A stretch of DNA of 60,000 nt from Branchiostoma floridae. Lineage: Eukaryota > Chordata > Leptocardii > Amphioxiformes > Branchiostomatidae. The notes beneath the pieces were generated by a model. It worked only from the letters and a program-made list of their open reading frames with translations, made no database searches and had not been told where the DNA came from. A program made the translations under genes and the position numbers. Below, piece by piece: positions 1 to 12,679 of this stretch; position 1 is the first letter of the stretch; each line of letters opens with the position of its first letter. Location: the NCBI RefSeq assembly GCF_000003815.2, contig NC_049996.1, forward strand, positions 9,390,715-9,450,714, written 5' to 3'.

Positions 1-33
1 TATTAAAAGCCTTATCTGCAATTGAAATCTACG

Positions 34-390
34 CATTCCTCGCATGGTCGCTCTAATACCATAATATTTCTGTACGAGGAACTCTTTATCGCAAGGACGT
101 CAGCTTTACAAGAAAGTTGTTAATTGGATGCAGTCGCTCCCATGGTCTAACCTACAAGTGGGATCCCCACTCACTCCCGCCATCAGATCTCAGGGAGCAG
201 GCTGCACGATTTCTTTCTCCGTCACCCCCGTTCTTCTCTTCCTCCTTCCACCTCTTCTTCGTGTAACGTCCAACTTCAAAGTGGTTGAAGGCTCTGGACG
301 TGGAACCTTAATCATTCCTCGCATGGTCGCTCTAATACCATAATATTTCTGTACGAGGAACTCTCTATCGCAAGGACGTCAGCTTTACAA
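34..390. repeat. 78-bp direct repeat pair
   Basis: Positions 34-111 and 313-390 are identical apart from about one base (CTTTATC versus CTCTATC), 279 bp apart. The sequence between is unrelated and C/T-rich. The pair may be the ends of a small insertion or a local duplication in the GPCR intron. Confidence 0.85.
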
Positions 391-625
391 AATACGTTAC
401 AAACGCGCTCAGGGGCATACGTGCGTGTATGATCTCTTTAAAAATTGCATTTTATTTATGATTTCGCTGCTGAAGTAGACTTGAAGGACATGGTGAAACT
501 TAATGATATAACTTAAAAGCAACCCTTGCGGCTACCCCCTCCTGCGTGCTATTAAAAGCAATAATAAGTGACAAATGTCAAATGTCTTACATATGGAAAA
601 GCAGATGATGAAGTGAATACGGTAC

Positions 626-755
626 CTCATTCATGTATTCATAACTGCCGGAGATGTCGAGAAATGGTTGCAGCAGAACGATGAGAATAATGGCTCTCAG
701 GATGAGTGACAGCACAAAGTGCTTGTGTATTCTGATGCGGTCACACTGCAATCTC
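626..755 (-). CDS. Class B1 GPCR exon: TM2
   Basis: Encodes RLQCDRIRIHKHFVLSLILR, then AIILIVLLQPFL and a short extracellular loop ending SYEYMNE. The FRRLxCxRxxIHxH motif at the TM1-TM2 loop is typical of secretin/PTH-type receptors, which signal mainly through Gs and cAMP. Acceptor TTTCTTTGCAG, donor GTACCG, phase 2 in and 0 out. The TM3 exon should lie beyond the left edge; none was found in 1-620. Confidence 0.9.
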
Positions 756-1099
756 CTGCAAAGAAAATCCATCAATTGGTAGCAAGCACTTTCATTTCAC
801 AGTAAAGCTACTTTGGCATTCTCAATCTTGTTTCATCAGCCTAGCGTGAGATCAATATCTACAACACTATAGCACATATAGGATCATTTCGTCCTTCTTA
901 TAAATGCTTCTATTTTCCGCATCATTGCCAGTGCTATTGGTAAACGGATGCATCGCAAGACAAGACAGGCGAAGATCAAACAACTAATGCCATTATTGCA
1001 AGACGGAATTTCTTTGACATGCGCGACTGCTCATTAAATACATACAGAGCCGGGAAGTTTATCACATTTGACATGAAGTTTATTTATTCATTCATCTAT

Positions 1100-1440
1100 T
1101 TACTTGTTAAATGTTATCACCATGACAACGTTGTACTCAAGAGATGAACTCACCGGAAGTAGCAGAAGGTTATCACCATGACAACGTTGTACTCAAGAGA
1201 TGAACTCACCGGAAGTAGCAGAAGATGAAGAGAGTGACACTTATTCATTCATCTATTTACTTGTTAAATGTCATCACCATGACAACGTTGTACTCAAGAG
1301 ATGAGCTCACCGGAAGTAGCAGAAGATGAAGAGAGTGACACTTATTCATTCATCTATTTACTTGTTAAATGTCATCACCATGGTAACATTGTACACAAGA
1401 GATGAGCTCACCGGAAGTAGCAGAAGATGAAAAGAGTGAC
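1100..1440. repeat. Tandem repeat (101-bp unit) copying the TM1 exon end and splice donor
   Basis: A core of 20 bases (CTCACCGGAAGTAGCAGAAG) recurs at 1149, 1205, 1306 and 1407. The periods are 56, 101 and 101 bp. The copy at 1407 is the real 3' end of the TM1 exon; the others lie in the intron. Each unit also carries about 75 bp of intron. Copies 1 and 2 have a GTGAGT donor, copies 3 and 4 GTGAGC. Confidence 0.92.
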
Positions 1441-1512
1441 GCACAGAGTGAGCAGGGAGAGGCTGGACCCGACCACATAGATGTCTCTCACTGCCAGTAG
1501 AACTGCAGCATC
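1412..1512 (-). CDS. Class B1 GPCR exon: TM1
   Basis: Encodes DAAVLLAVRDIYVVGSSLSL followed by LTLCVTLFIFCYF, an amphipathic lead-in and the first membrane span. It joins exon TM2 to give CYFRRLQC. Acceptor CTTTTCTTCAG, donor GTGAGC, phase 0 in and 2 out. Its last 25 or so bases and its donor are repeated three more times in the adjoining intron. Confidence 0.88.
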
Positions 1513-2087
1513 CTGAAGAAAAGATCAATGTAGCAAAGCTAAAACTTCAGTTCTTTGACTCCAACTCACGTAAATGTCTAGGCCGTTCCAAATATAGGCA
1601 TGCCCAATTGATGTGTAGGATTTTTTGTACAATAGTTCTTGATTGTTCTGACGCCGAGTCCCTGACAAGACTCATAAAGTAACGACTGTAGCTAGACTTG
1701 TTATCTCAGAGACTGTCGCGCCAAGTCGTCGCCATACTACATAAAGATGACATTTTAGAGTAAAGATAGAGGGAGATGGGGTATTCATTCTGCATAGGGG
1801 TGGAACCAAGTTTGAAAAGCCCCTAGAAAGAAATGATCTATGAAAAATATACATAAAGAGGTATGTTGGGTTTCTGATGTGTTGAGATATGATTTTGTGC
1901 TCTGTTCCCTCGTCACATTTCCACAAAGGGGCCCGGTCGGGTAGTTTGGGGGAACAATGAGGACGATATAGATTACAGCAAAAACACACAATGGACCTTG
2001 TGCATATTTATTGGCATAAACTTTAATTTTTCGTTTCCGCAAACATCCCGACCGGTCCCCAGGTAGGAAATGTGCCGTATGCCTTAC

Positions 2088-2182
2088 CGGTTTGAACGGG
2101 TACTGGAGACAGGCCGTGTAGTTCGTCCAGTTCCCCATGAGCCATTCTCCGTCTTCGTCACATGTCCGGTGCGCTAGAATCT
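2088..2182 (-). CDS. Class B1 GPCR exon: hormone-binding domain, C-terminal half
   Basis: Encodes ILAHRTCDEDGEWLMGNWTN followed by YTACLQYPFKP. It holds the fifth and sixth conserved cysteines of the secretin-family extracellular domain, and NWT and NYT glycosylation sequons. The pattern RxCxxxGxW...TNYTxC is diagnostic. Acceptor CTTATCAG (CTAG nine bases on is an alternative), donor GTAAGG, phase 1 in and 0 out. Confidence 0.88.
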
Positions 2183-2479
2183 CTGATAAGATATGTACCA
2201 TATGTGTTTCAGCTTAGAGCTACATCATGTACGAGAGGTGGTATCTCGCCGCACATGGGGCACCGGTGCGGCACTGCGGGGTTCCTTCACTGCGGCACTG
2301 TCACAAGTGCAGTGAGATACCACCTATAACATGGTCACAAATCATGCCCAACTCATCATTCAAAGCTACTGTCACACAGTTAGATCAACTTTTGACTTCA
2401 AACATGAATGTGAAACTGTTGAACCGTATATTTAGAGTTAATGAGTTACGCAATGTGTGATTGTATATTTGTCTTGTAA

Positions 2480-2724
2480 CAGACTGGGGCAATGTGGCGC
2501 TGCACTGAAGTTACGTTACGTATTTCAACAGCGCCACAAGTGTAGACAGAAGGTAAAGGTAGTAAATCACCTCCTCGACCAAAGTGAGGTACCCATTTTT
2601 ACACCTTGAAGTGAGGAAGATCATGTAACGTGCCTTTCCCAAGGGCACAACGTCGGGGCACGGCGAGTATCAAACTTACGACCCCTAGCTCCGAGCCCAA
2701 CACTCTACCACACACGGCGCCACG
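2480..2724 (-). mobile_element. tRNA-derived SINE, copy 1
   Basis: About 75-80% similar over 245 bp to 40381-40626. On the minus strand it has a degraded tRNA-like head, the shared central block (GTTGTGCCCTTGGGAAAGGC) and a tail that folds (GTGGCGCTG with CAGCGCCAC). It lies in the GPCR intron between the two hormone-domain exons. Confidence 0.75.
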
Positions 2725-2970
2725 AGTTAAGGAATGATTCTGATCATACTGAAAATCTGATATGATAGCTGCGATCAATGTATGTGTCACATTGTACATC
2801 ATTGTAGAAAATACGGCAAAAAGCAGTTACCCAAGCAGCTGCATATGATATTGGAAACGGCCAGATGTTTCAGCATTCGTTATCTTTCGTTGGTGACACT
2901 GAAGTGATCAGGGAGAAACTGGTCTTTTATACCCTAACTATGAAGATAGAAAATATAATTTATTCCTTAC

Positions 2971-3078
2971 TTGAGCTGTCGAAGCCCTTGTGATGTGGAC
3001 ATGGTAAGAAGATGGTGTGTCCTGCCGGGATGCTCGGCCAGCAGTAGATACTGTCCCATGTACTGTTACAGCTCAGAC
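2971..3078 (-). CDS. Class B1 GPCR exon: hormone-binding domain, N-terminal half
   Basis: Encodes LSCNSTWDSIYCWPSIPAGH and then TIFLPCPHHKGFDSS. It supplies cysteines 2, 3 and 4, the conserved TWD and CWP of the extracellular fold, and an NST glycosylation sequon. Acceptor TTTCTAG, donor GTAAGG, phase 1 at both ends. By eye it mixes features of CRH/DH44, calcitonin and PTH receptors, so the subfamily is left open. Confidence 0.88.
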
Positions 3079-3640
3079 CTAGAAATAGGTAACAGAGTAA
3101 TTCTCGGTCTAGATGTACAAAAACCAGGAAAGTTATAGAAAAATAAACAATTGGGAAACATCTGAAGCGTGCTTGGGTCATTGCCTTTAAATACACACGG
3201 GGGAAGGAAAATTAAGTTACTTAATTGAAATATGTATAAGTATACAAGTATATATCTTTACCCTGTGCTTTCTCTTTATCTCATCATCTACCATGATGGT
3301 AAGGTATATTGGAAGAAAACGATAGCTTTTATCTTTAACAGAAACATTTATTCCAAAATCATTGTGTAGTCCTGTCAAGAAAGTCTAACTAAGGGCGCGG
3401 TCAGATAGGTAGTGCGATCGTCGTACGGTCAGTAACTTAGGGCATTTTAGAAGACAAAAATATACGTCTCCTGCAAATTTCAACTGTCTTGGTACACAAA
3501 ATCCTGTTTTGGATCCAAGTAGGTGGTTATTTCTGTCACGACCTGTTTAAAAATCCCATGGTATCAAAAGGCACGACGATCGTGCGACCTATGTGACCGC
3601 GCCCCAAATCGCGCTCTTATCTGCCCGCATATACAGCCCT

Positions 3641-3883
3641 AATACCCCTGTCACATTATCCACCATCTTCGGGCGTATTGATGGAAGATCGGCCATATTT
3701 AAGATCGACAGAGGGTTGCTTTGCGAGTATTTTTCACCTGAAACCCGTCTCTGTCACATATAAGCCATACTTTGCACCTTGTACAATTGTTGTGTAATAA
3801 AGTTATTATTATTAGTGAGGCTCGGGTGATTGCCGCAGAATCGTCGTCCGATCAATTTTGGCCAAATGTGAAAGGGGTATAAA
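3641..3883. mobile_element. Small foldback element, TTTATACCCC-ended family
   Basis: Left end AATACCCCTGTCACATT and right end AATGTGAAAGGGGTATAAA are inverted copies. The ends match those of the element at 9679-9949, so both belong to one MITE-like family. No coding capacity is seen. Confidence 0.7.
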
Positions 3884-6800
3884 CAGTAAAATGATTGCGT
3901 AACACATGATAGGTGAGATTATGGAGCTTGGCACCGACAAACATGGTCTGTAGTAGGGATCAAAAGCGAAGACTGTAGCTGATTTAAAGGAAATCAGCTA
4001 ATGTTTACCGAGAAGAGAACACTTTTCCACGAAACCGTGCAAGCAGAATTGACATTACATGTAGCTGCAGTCAGAAATGCCTCTCTTTCGAGTTAACAAG
4101 ACCCGGGGATTGAAAGTTGCAAGCTGTAAGTTGTAACTTTTTGCTTAGTTAGGGAGAGTACTGTGATTGGCACTGCGAATGTATAGAAATTTTCACAATA
4201 CGCGCACCCATGGGCTCCTAGTCAGCCATATGTGTACAGGAATACAAATGTACCTTTTATGGTGCACCTTGCTCGCGTGTTGCGATAGTAAATATAGAAT
4301 TGTCCGGATAACGTCAAACGCAGCTGTGTGCCAGAACGCTACTTTTTTAATGGGCACATGGAATAACAGCATTTCATGGAAAATCATCTACACACATTAA
4401 TTGGCCCCATCACAAGACCATTCTTTTTATGTTACATGCGTAAATCCTGCGTCAAACGCAGCTGCCCTTTGAGAATAACAGCTTCGGGTGTCTTCTAAGG
4501 GGCATGTGGAATAAAGCCTGATTATCGCTAGAGGCTAGCAATGAATATGATACATACATATGGAACTAGACCAACCCGTACGATATCCCTTTACCTTATT
4601 TTGAACTTACAATACTTTACAATACTAACAACTGAGTATTCTCAGACTGAGATGAGAATGGTAGTAATGTACAGAATGTATCAAAGGATCACTGAAAGGT
4701 ATACATATCAGTCGACGAATATCAGTGGGAAAACATGGATATTTCTGTTCAGTTTGATCAACAAACGTCCCGTTAAGAATTGTTTAAAGATTGCTTTGTC
4801 ACAAGGTTGATGAACTGATGTAGCCAATCCATTTGAAATTCGATACTATTGATGTAGTCATTGGAACCCTTGTAGGTTTGTATATCAGAAAGCATCTGGA
4901 CAATATACTTATGAATGCGTCACATCCTTTGATGTAAGGAAATGCCGGTATCACCTCTCGTCCCTGCCAAAGGCAAACATCTAATAGGGTTTCCATGCAG
5001 GTAATTGACTTGAAGTAAGATTGCAGCCTTATTGGTCAAAGTTTACCTCTAGGAAGCCCACACTACAGAATCCGTACCACGCTGATTGAGTCCATTCACC
5101 CCTCTTATAAGGTCAACCCTACTTCAATGGGCGCTACTGCTGCACCGTTGACATGCATCTGACTCTAATGTAGCACTCTGCTGAGGCAAAGTGTCATTCA
5201 TCTTCTACATAAAGGTTGAGGGGGACTACATACTGCAGGGTCAATTGGGATTTGTCCAACACGCCATGGCTTTTATACTCTCCACAACATGTAAAACTTG
5301 TCCCTAGGATAGAAATAGCCGCGTGTTGGCAGATACAGGTCACTTCTCGTGCTCCTTGAAACGCAAGCAGAGGCTTACGCACTGGACTGTGTGACATTGC
5401 AATATGGCGGTGGCAAACTGTAATGGTTGATTAACCACCATCAACACAGTGTTATGAGAATTTGACTAAGGACGCCTTCGCAAGGTCAATGGAGGGTTAT
5501 GGCTCTCTGAAAAGCCGATGACTCCAATGCGAGATTGATCACTGTATGCCAAAGGTACCGCCGGGAAAGTCTTGGGGCTTGCATTTGCAATGCGTGGCAT
5601 TCAGGGATATCCTAGCCTTTTACCCCGGTTGTATGGACAATAGGTTGGATGTATTAACTTGAAAGTTCATCTGTGCTGGTAGAAGTCATTCTTGAACTAG
5701 TTGAACTGTAATATCCAACACAAAAATTGGAGTCACCCAAATCTCTGACACCTTTCAAGCAAGGTTGGATGTATGTTTGAAAGTACACATGTACGTGTAG
5801 GTAGAATCAAAATCTTTCTGTCACTAGTTTCAATAGAGCTCATCTCTCTATCCGACACTATAAATGTACATTTTGAAACCAGCATACATGCAAAAATGAT
5901 GATTCAGATTCATTATAAGACATATATCTATATGGGGTAAGGGGAGAGGGAAGAGATACAGAGATGACTGAAAAGAAATGCTTGATCGTATCCGCTGATG
6001 TAGAGCAAGCTTAGTCTTTTCTTGAAACCAAGTTACAATGGTGTGTCTAAAGGATTGGGTTTGATCTGATGAATCCAGTGTTGTGATAGAGGATCTAGTA
6101 GCTAGGTAGTCAACCATTAGCACCACTCAACTCGTGATTTTTACCTTTCAGAAATATGATGACATGTTTATCACTGCGTAGTTGTTGCAAATAAATATCA
6201 AGCAATTCCGGTGCTTGTTACTTCCTTGTAGGGATGCGACTTCCTTCGTTGAATCTCTGTGTTCGGTTGTGTTGCCTTATTTCAATACACTAGGGTGACA
6301 GGAAATTGGTGTCAACGCATACTGACGGCAAGTAGAGGTCGAATTAGAGGTCAAAATGGTTCTCCACCGGTTGGTTTCCACACGCTTGGAAATTTAGGTC
6401 AAAGGTCCAGGAAAAGGTTATCTCATTTCCGGTCTTCAATTTCCTACAAGACGAACGCTTTATGACAGCCAGTGAAAAATTCATCTGACGGAATCAGCGA
6501 GAAATAAAACAAGAAATCTCCAAAAAAAGAAAATGTTTCGTGTTGATTTCTTGTTCTTCTCTGTCCTCAGGTTTATTTCTATTTACAGACGTATGATACA
6601 TACTTTGGAACACGTTGAAACTCTGATGATCTTTAATGAACAGAACGCACGAGGAGATAGCGAAATAGGCCTCTTTATATTCTGTTTGGATAATTTTCTC
6701 TGGTAAGTTGTGTTGCCTTTGATGTTTATCGTACCGTAGCGCTGTGATGTACATATGTTATAGCGGCCTCCCCGCCTCCCATTGCCGTCTCTCTCTTCAT

Positions 6801-7378
6801 GACGTCCTTGTAATCAGCATCACCTGTAATACTTTAAGGAGTAGTTTCCTCACTTCTTCTCATAAAGAGTCTTTTAAAGCTGGGTAAAGACTGTGGTTGA
6901 AGGCCGGGACCATTTACAGCAATAGATATGGTATAGTAAGGATAGCAAAGTGTTAAAGTGTTGAAGTGGAGAGAATACAAAGTGAGTAGGCCTGGGCGGT
7001 ATCTACACACGCAGACCTTCCGTGACCAAATGGTAATGTGTTTTACATCCACGCATCTACAGAATTCAGCATGCTGCAGGGTACATTATGGCAGATGAAG
7101 GCTTTCTTACGGTGTTAATTATGTACACTTTTGATGTCAGAGAGCATTGGATATAGATACAAATCACGAATCCACTTAGCCCTCAGATGGCGGGTACCAC
7201 GAAGGAATCAGCAAAATATCAAATATTCATTTCGTTGACATGTTATATAACATATATGATTGACACTCCCGCAATGCTTTCGTTCAGGTCGACTTTCGTA
7301 AGTCACGAATGCATGGACGTGGGGCTTAAGACGTTCTCCTTTGGAAAAACGGGGCCTGAAAAAAAAAACAGTTGACCG

Positions 7379-7566
7379 GAGTCAAGTAGAGTCATACAGC
7401 ACCAAACAGAATCCTTTGTAGCAAAATGAACCATCGTTTTGAGTATCGCCCATTCACAAGTGCTCCTAGATAATTATGTCTAGATTCAGGTCCCGACCTG
7501 GACGTGATCCTCTGGACCTGGACCGTACCTGTACCTTATTTACTGTACTGGTACCCGTACCCCTAG
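7379..7566 (-). mobile_element. Fragment of hAT-like MITE
   Basis: On the minus strand this begins TAGGGGTACGGGTACC and contains CTTGTGAATGGGCGATACTC. It matches the first 180 or so bases of the complete element at 17681-18095 in inverse orientation. The other end is not clearly preserved. Confidence 0.6.
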
Positions 7567-9678
7567 TCGCCATTCAAAGCTTACAGAACATACGTTCTAC
7601 TTGTCTTGCAAAGGAGACTGGTGGAAGTGTGTTTTTAACGTCTCATGTTGGCTCGCTTGCTTGGTTGTTTGAGCCTTTCTTTTTTCATAAAAAAAACTCA
7701 AAGTAGATTGCTGTTCGCTTTTTGTTAAGATTAATGACTAACAAAAATACGGCTAACACGATCGGCTCCGTACGTCATTTTCCTCCTAAGCAGTCATTCT
7801 TTACATACAAGGTGCAGAGTAGACACTTGTTCAAGTTGTTGTACATTGTAAATTTCCTGAAGATAAAATCGTGTAAAGATGGTTCGATGAAGTTGTGGAT
7901 AACAGCGTGAAATTTTCACAATGCCTAGTGTGGAAATCCGTTTGAACAGTTTGGCTTCAGTGCAAATGTTGACATATTCGGTACGCTAGGAGGGGCAAAA
8001 CTTCACACCAATCAAGTCAGGTTCTGAGTGGGTTATTATCTAGGTAAGTGTGCAATGATTGCACTCGTTCCATTTGGAGTTTAGCTGAAAATGTACTTAT
8101 GAGGATATACATTCTACTCACGTACACTTGAAGCTCTTTGCAGCCAAATAAAGCATGTCTAGAGCACCGCTGTTGTAAAGTTTTCGTTGCCACAGTAAAT
8201 GGTCTTTTCACAGATAAATCAATGGTTTCTATTTGCAGGTGCAAGTCCAAAACATTTTGCCACAAATTCAACTAGTAGTTTAAACCACTTGAGACCTCTC
8301 GGCTTTCTGCAAATACTCACCGAGCTGCCTTTGACGTATTTAAGGGCATAGAGATCACTACACACATCTCGCTGATGTACCTAAATTACTAGACTAGTAC
8401 TGAGTACATCAAAGAAGCATAGTCATTGTTCTAAAAGTCAGGGCATGAGGGCTACGTTGTGGATGTGTGAGAGAGGAACTAGGATCCATTCAATGTACCG
8501 ACAACGACCACTTCCACAGTAATGACGTATTCCTGACGTTTATCTTCATTTTAACGATATTGTTCAGAGCAAGGTCATTAGACCACTTTAAGGCAATGAA
8601 CTAAGAAGTTGGAAATAATTGTACAAAGAGATAGCGATGGACATTTGTTTTGAAGGCTGATGAGTTGTAGACAGCAGAGAAATAGTTGTCGTTGATAGAA
8701 TTCCATAGTTTGGCTGTCCGGGGAATCTAACAGTTGATCCCATCAGCACTGCATTCCTAACCACGTTTTAAACTCAACGGTCAAAAGGAAACAACCTACT
8801 CAAGCAGACGTTAGGCTATGGGCTGTTCTGAACATTTCTTGTCGTTGACTGGCGGACACGAAGAAATTAAACTCTGACAAAGCAGTAAAACAGATAAAAG
8901 CACAAAAAGACAACCGGAGCCTAATCAATGCTGAGAGAGTAGCAAAGATCAAATTTGCATTACGTTTTGCACGACACCATACTTGTTGTGTGTGTGTAAT
9001 GAGGCATGTTATTGACTTTTACATCAACATAGTTCGCGACGTATACGTGCAAGGACGTGTAATACGTTTTAATTTCTAGAGTGCGTAATGACAAGGTGCT
9101 AGATTGTTGTTGTCGTTATCTTGTGGAACAAGAAAGCAGTTCAATTAATCTCCCTGTGGGCAATCTTACGTCAAATCAACTCGCTTCTCGGAGCCTGAAA
9201 ACGTACATCTGTGATTCTACGTGAACTTTCTCGACACAAACGGCTCTTTGATCTTGCCGCCAGTCTCAATCACACTCATAATCAAGAGAGATTGGAGGTA
9301 CGTGTTTCCGTGATTTTAGATTCGTAAAAAGGCACGAAAACTGTGTTTAGACATGGTAGCGATTAAAACTAACGCAGGCGCACATCGGCCTAAAGGACAC
9401 GTTTATCTCTATTGTACCTCTGACATAAGCATTTCCGAGAAAACCGTGCAGTATAAAGCTGATATCTCCAGATACAAGAGTGACACCTATAGATTCACAA
9501 GTGTAGACGTAGGATAGACACTTAGGTGGTGGTACAAGGTCATAAACACTAGGGTACACATTTTGCACTAAAATAGCACTTTGGTTAAAGTGTTTAGTCC
9601 AAAGTAGACGCATAAGGCATGCCGGTAACTATAAAGACCTTGGATCGATGCAAGCCTTCAACATACTTAGGTAAATGT

Positions 9679-9949
9679 CTTTATACCCCCCTCACATTAG
9701 GCGCGATTCGATCGGACGACGAGTCTGCGAGCTCTAATTTACGAGGAGGCATGACNNNNNNNNNNNNNNNNNNNNNNNNNNNNNNNNNNNNNNNNNNNNN
9801 NNNNNNNNNNNNNNNNNNNNNNNNNNNNNNNNNNNNNNNNNNNNNNNNNNNNNNNTCTTCGTCGGCATCAGGGTCATGCCTCTTTGTAAATTCGAGCTCG
9901 CAGAGTAGTCGTCCGATCGAATCGCGCCTAATGTGAGGGGGGTATAAAG
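9679..9949. mobile_element. Foldback element with perfect long terminal inverted repeats, interrupted by the gap
   Basis: The left arm from 9679 and the right arm ending 9949 are inverted copies of about 80 bp. The outer 43 or so bp are identical (CTTTATACCCCCCTCACATT and onward). It belongs to the same family as 3641-3883. The central loop is missing from the assembly. Confidence 0.85.
9756..9855. other. Assembly gap (100 N)
   Basis: Exactly 100 unknown bases, a conventional placeholder length. The true loop size of the surrounding foldback element is therefore unknown. Confidence 0.98.
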
Positions 9950-10204
9950 GATGCCACGATGAGCATCGTTTCGTGAACTTTTACCATTGCACGATTAGAA
10001 TTAAACTAGACTTATACAGTTAATTTATGTACAGCATTATTCATTCACGACATAACGCCAGGTATGCAGATTTAGATTGAATCACTAATCGACACTAATA
10101 TATGTATGAGGAAGAGAAGCAAATTCGAAATGGGTGAAGACATTGTCACGCGTAGCAAAACGTGGAATGTGTACGTGGGCAAAGTCGAATCATAATGGCA
10201 TTAT

Positions 10205-10316
10205 TTTTCCATCCAAATTTATTTCATCCATCCACCATTCCATTCATCCATTTATCCTTCATTCCATCCGTTCATCCAAGCACCCATCCACTCATCCATC
10301 CATCCATTCATTCATG
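10205..10316. repeat. Degenerate CATC/ATCC microsatellite
   Basis: Repeated CATCCATC/CATTCATC tetranucleotide units with interruptions. The open frame across it is low-complexity Ser/His/Ile and is not a gene. Confidence 0.85.
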
Positions 10317-11028
10317 AAATCTTTGCGTTAATCTATTGTTTTGAGATGCTCTACGTTCTGTAAGTCTAATACGCTTAAAGGTTTTGAAGGGTAAGAGTAA
10401 TCAGACAAGCTAGTCAGACATGTGTATAGTTGCACTGAATGTAAATACCGTCAGGACATATGTAACCATGTAAAATTTCACACCACGATAACACTCATCA
10501 TTTAATCAGCCTCTGCACTAGAGAGTAGATATTCACCACACATATCCATAGTTTTCAATGTATCTATACGTTCATCGAGTATTCAAAAAGGATCAAATCG
10601 ACGGGTATAATTGGGTTGTTTTAGTCACAACCCTTGCCTCTTATTTTACACGCCTTTTCACTTTATTCATCGCTTTGAGTTCAGTGATGTGTGATGCCTG
10701 TACTCCCAGCACCTCTGGCACGCTCGCTCTTTAAAAGCATTTATTTTGCAATTACTGTCGCGTCCATGCTACAACGTCGACGTTGCTGGCGTGTAGATTG
10801 CTTCGATGTGGTTGACGTCTTCATTTATTGCAATAATAATCATCCCTCACACGAGGGCATGCCTAAAGTCTCATTACAAGCCACAAAACTATCGCGTAAA
10901 TTAACAATCAGTTAACCCTGAACAGGGCGTTTAACCTAATGGAAAGTTCTATATGCATTAATGATTGACTCTTTTTAGGCAGGAAAAAAGTCCCACGTTT
11001 TGCGTAATACGTGTGTTTTGTGATTTAA

Positions 11029-11971
11029 CCCTATTCAGACCGGGGGGGGGCTTTTGAGGCCCGCGCCAACTTCGATGTTCTATAACGCCAGAACGGCTTA
11101 CGCTAGAGCCACCAAATTTGGTGAGTTTTCCTAAAATATTATTGGCAACAATTTCACGAAGTTTGACAAATTTTCCATTTTTTCGTGTTGCCATGGCAAC
11201 CCTTTGTTGACAGGCTGTTTTGCCAAAAATCACTATTTTTGCTTCTAACAATGTATTTTTCACATTTATTTGCTATATTACTGCTATTTTGTTACATGAA
11301 TAAAATATTATATTATTTAGCATATCTTTCATAATTATATATGCATAAATTATGCTAATTTGATGACGTCATCAGCCCAAAATCCAAGATGGCGGACCGT
11401 ATGGCCAGATCAACAATAACAAGCTAATTATCCCTTAAAATTTGTAACTACCTGGTATTTTTTCATCAAAAACCATCTAAATGAATGAATTTAGTCTATT
11501 TCCATTGCCCTTTGTGATTATTTGTTGCAAAAAAAGTATTTTTAAAAATTCAAGGTGGTGGATATAATATGTCGGAGCCCAACTGGTATCTTAGATGTGC
11601 ATGACGTCATTTTATGACGTCATTTTGACGTCATTGATGTTGCTATTGGCAACGCAAGTCGTAATAAACATTATTATTCTGTTATCTGCACTTGTTGTTA
11701 CATTTTTGTAGAATAACTTGAAGTTTTCTGAGAATACCCTTTTTTCATGGGTCCGGCCAATATAATCAAATTGATGACGTCATAATTACGTCATCTTACG
11801 TCAACGTAACGTCAAACGTCAAAAACTTGTCAGATATTATGTCGATATCATGTCCTGAAAATTTGGTGGCCCTACGACACGTCGTTTTAGAGTTATAGGA
11901 CTTCAAAGTGGAGGGCCTCAAAAGCCCCCCCCCGGTCCAGGGATGACCAAAAAAGCCCGGTCTGAATAGGG
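11029..11971. mobile_element. piggyBac-like non-autonomous element with TTAA target duplication
   Basis: A 943-bp element starting CCCTATTCAGACCGGG and ending with the inverse (CCCGGTCTGAATAGGG). It is flanked by TTAA at 11025-11028 and 11972-11975. TTAA duplication plus ends beginning CCC are hallmarks of piggyBac. The inner repeats extend to GGCTTTTGAGGCC/GGCCTCAAAAGCC and the flanking GCCACCAAATTT. No transposase is visible. The interior carries five perfect TGACGTCA octamers. Confidence 0.85.
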
Positions 11972-12679
11972 TTAAGTACAAACAATATCGCAAAGTTAAG
12001 AGTTTGAACAGAACTAGATTGATTTTTTTGTAAGCTACAAGGTATTCTTTTGAAACTATTACTTAAGAAGCTATTGGGAATTTCTGCATTTTATGTTAGT
12101 TCGTGTTAAGGGCAAAAGATACAATTATCGGGTTAATGGAATTTGCGACCTTAACGTTACATGTCTCTTAGTGTGTGCTGCGATGTGAAAATGATATAAG
12201 CAGTTCATGTGGCGCTTAAGACAACGTTATATGGGCATTAAAACCACTAGGAGGCAAAAATGCACTCTTTTACTTAGCTCACACCCCGTTGGTGGTGAGC
12301 GGTGCAGAAGCTTTTCTCTCAACATAGCCTTTGTTTATTGCTTTGTTTCTGTCTGAATCCTAGTTGCGTCACACTTTAAAGGTCAACATGTTTGCCGACA
12401 TTTTTGTCCATTACCCATTGGGATTTGCGTCGCTGTTACCCTTCTTTTGACGGCTCAGATAATTACAAAAACATCGCTGTACATCTGCGTCTTTTTAACA
12501 ATGTTGGTTTGCAGTGTGTGGACTGTAGATTACATAATTTGTTTTAAAGGTTCTACTGTAAAAAAGTATTCAACTGATGTACTATAGACAAGTGTATTGG
12601 ACATTTATGTGTAGTTACGTAACTGGACGGCACAAACATCGTATTTCCAGGTTTAGAGATGGGAAACGTTGAATGCAGC

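Noticed and set aside
9619-9936. Open frame crossing the N gap
   Set aside because: It exists only because Ns are read as unknown residues; both sides are arms of a foldback element.
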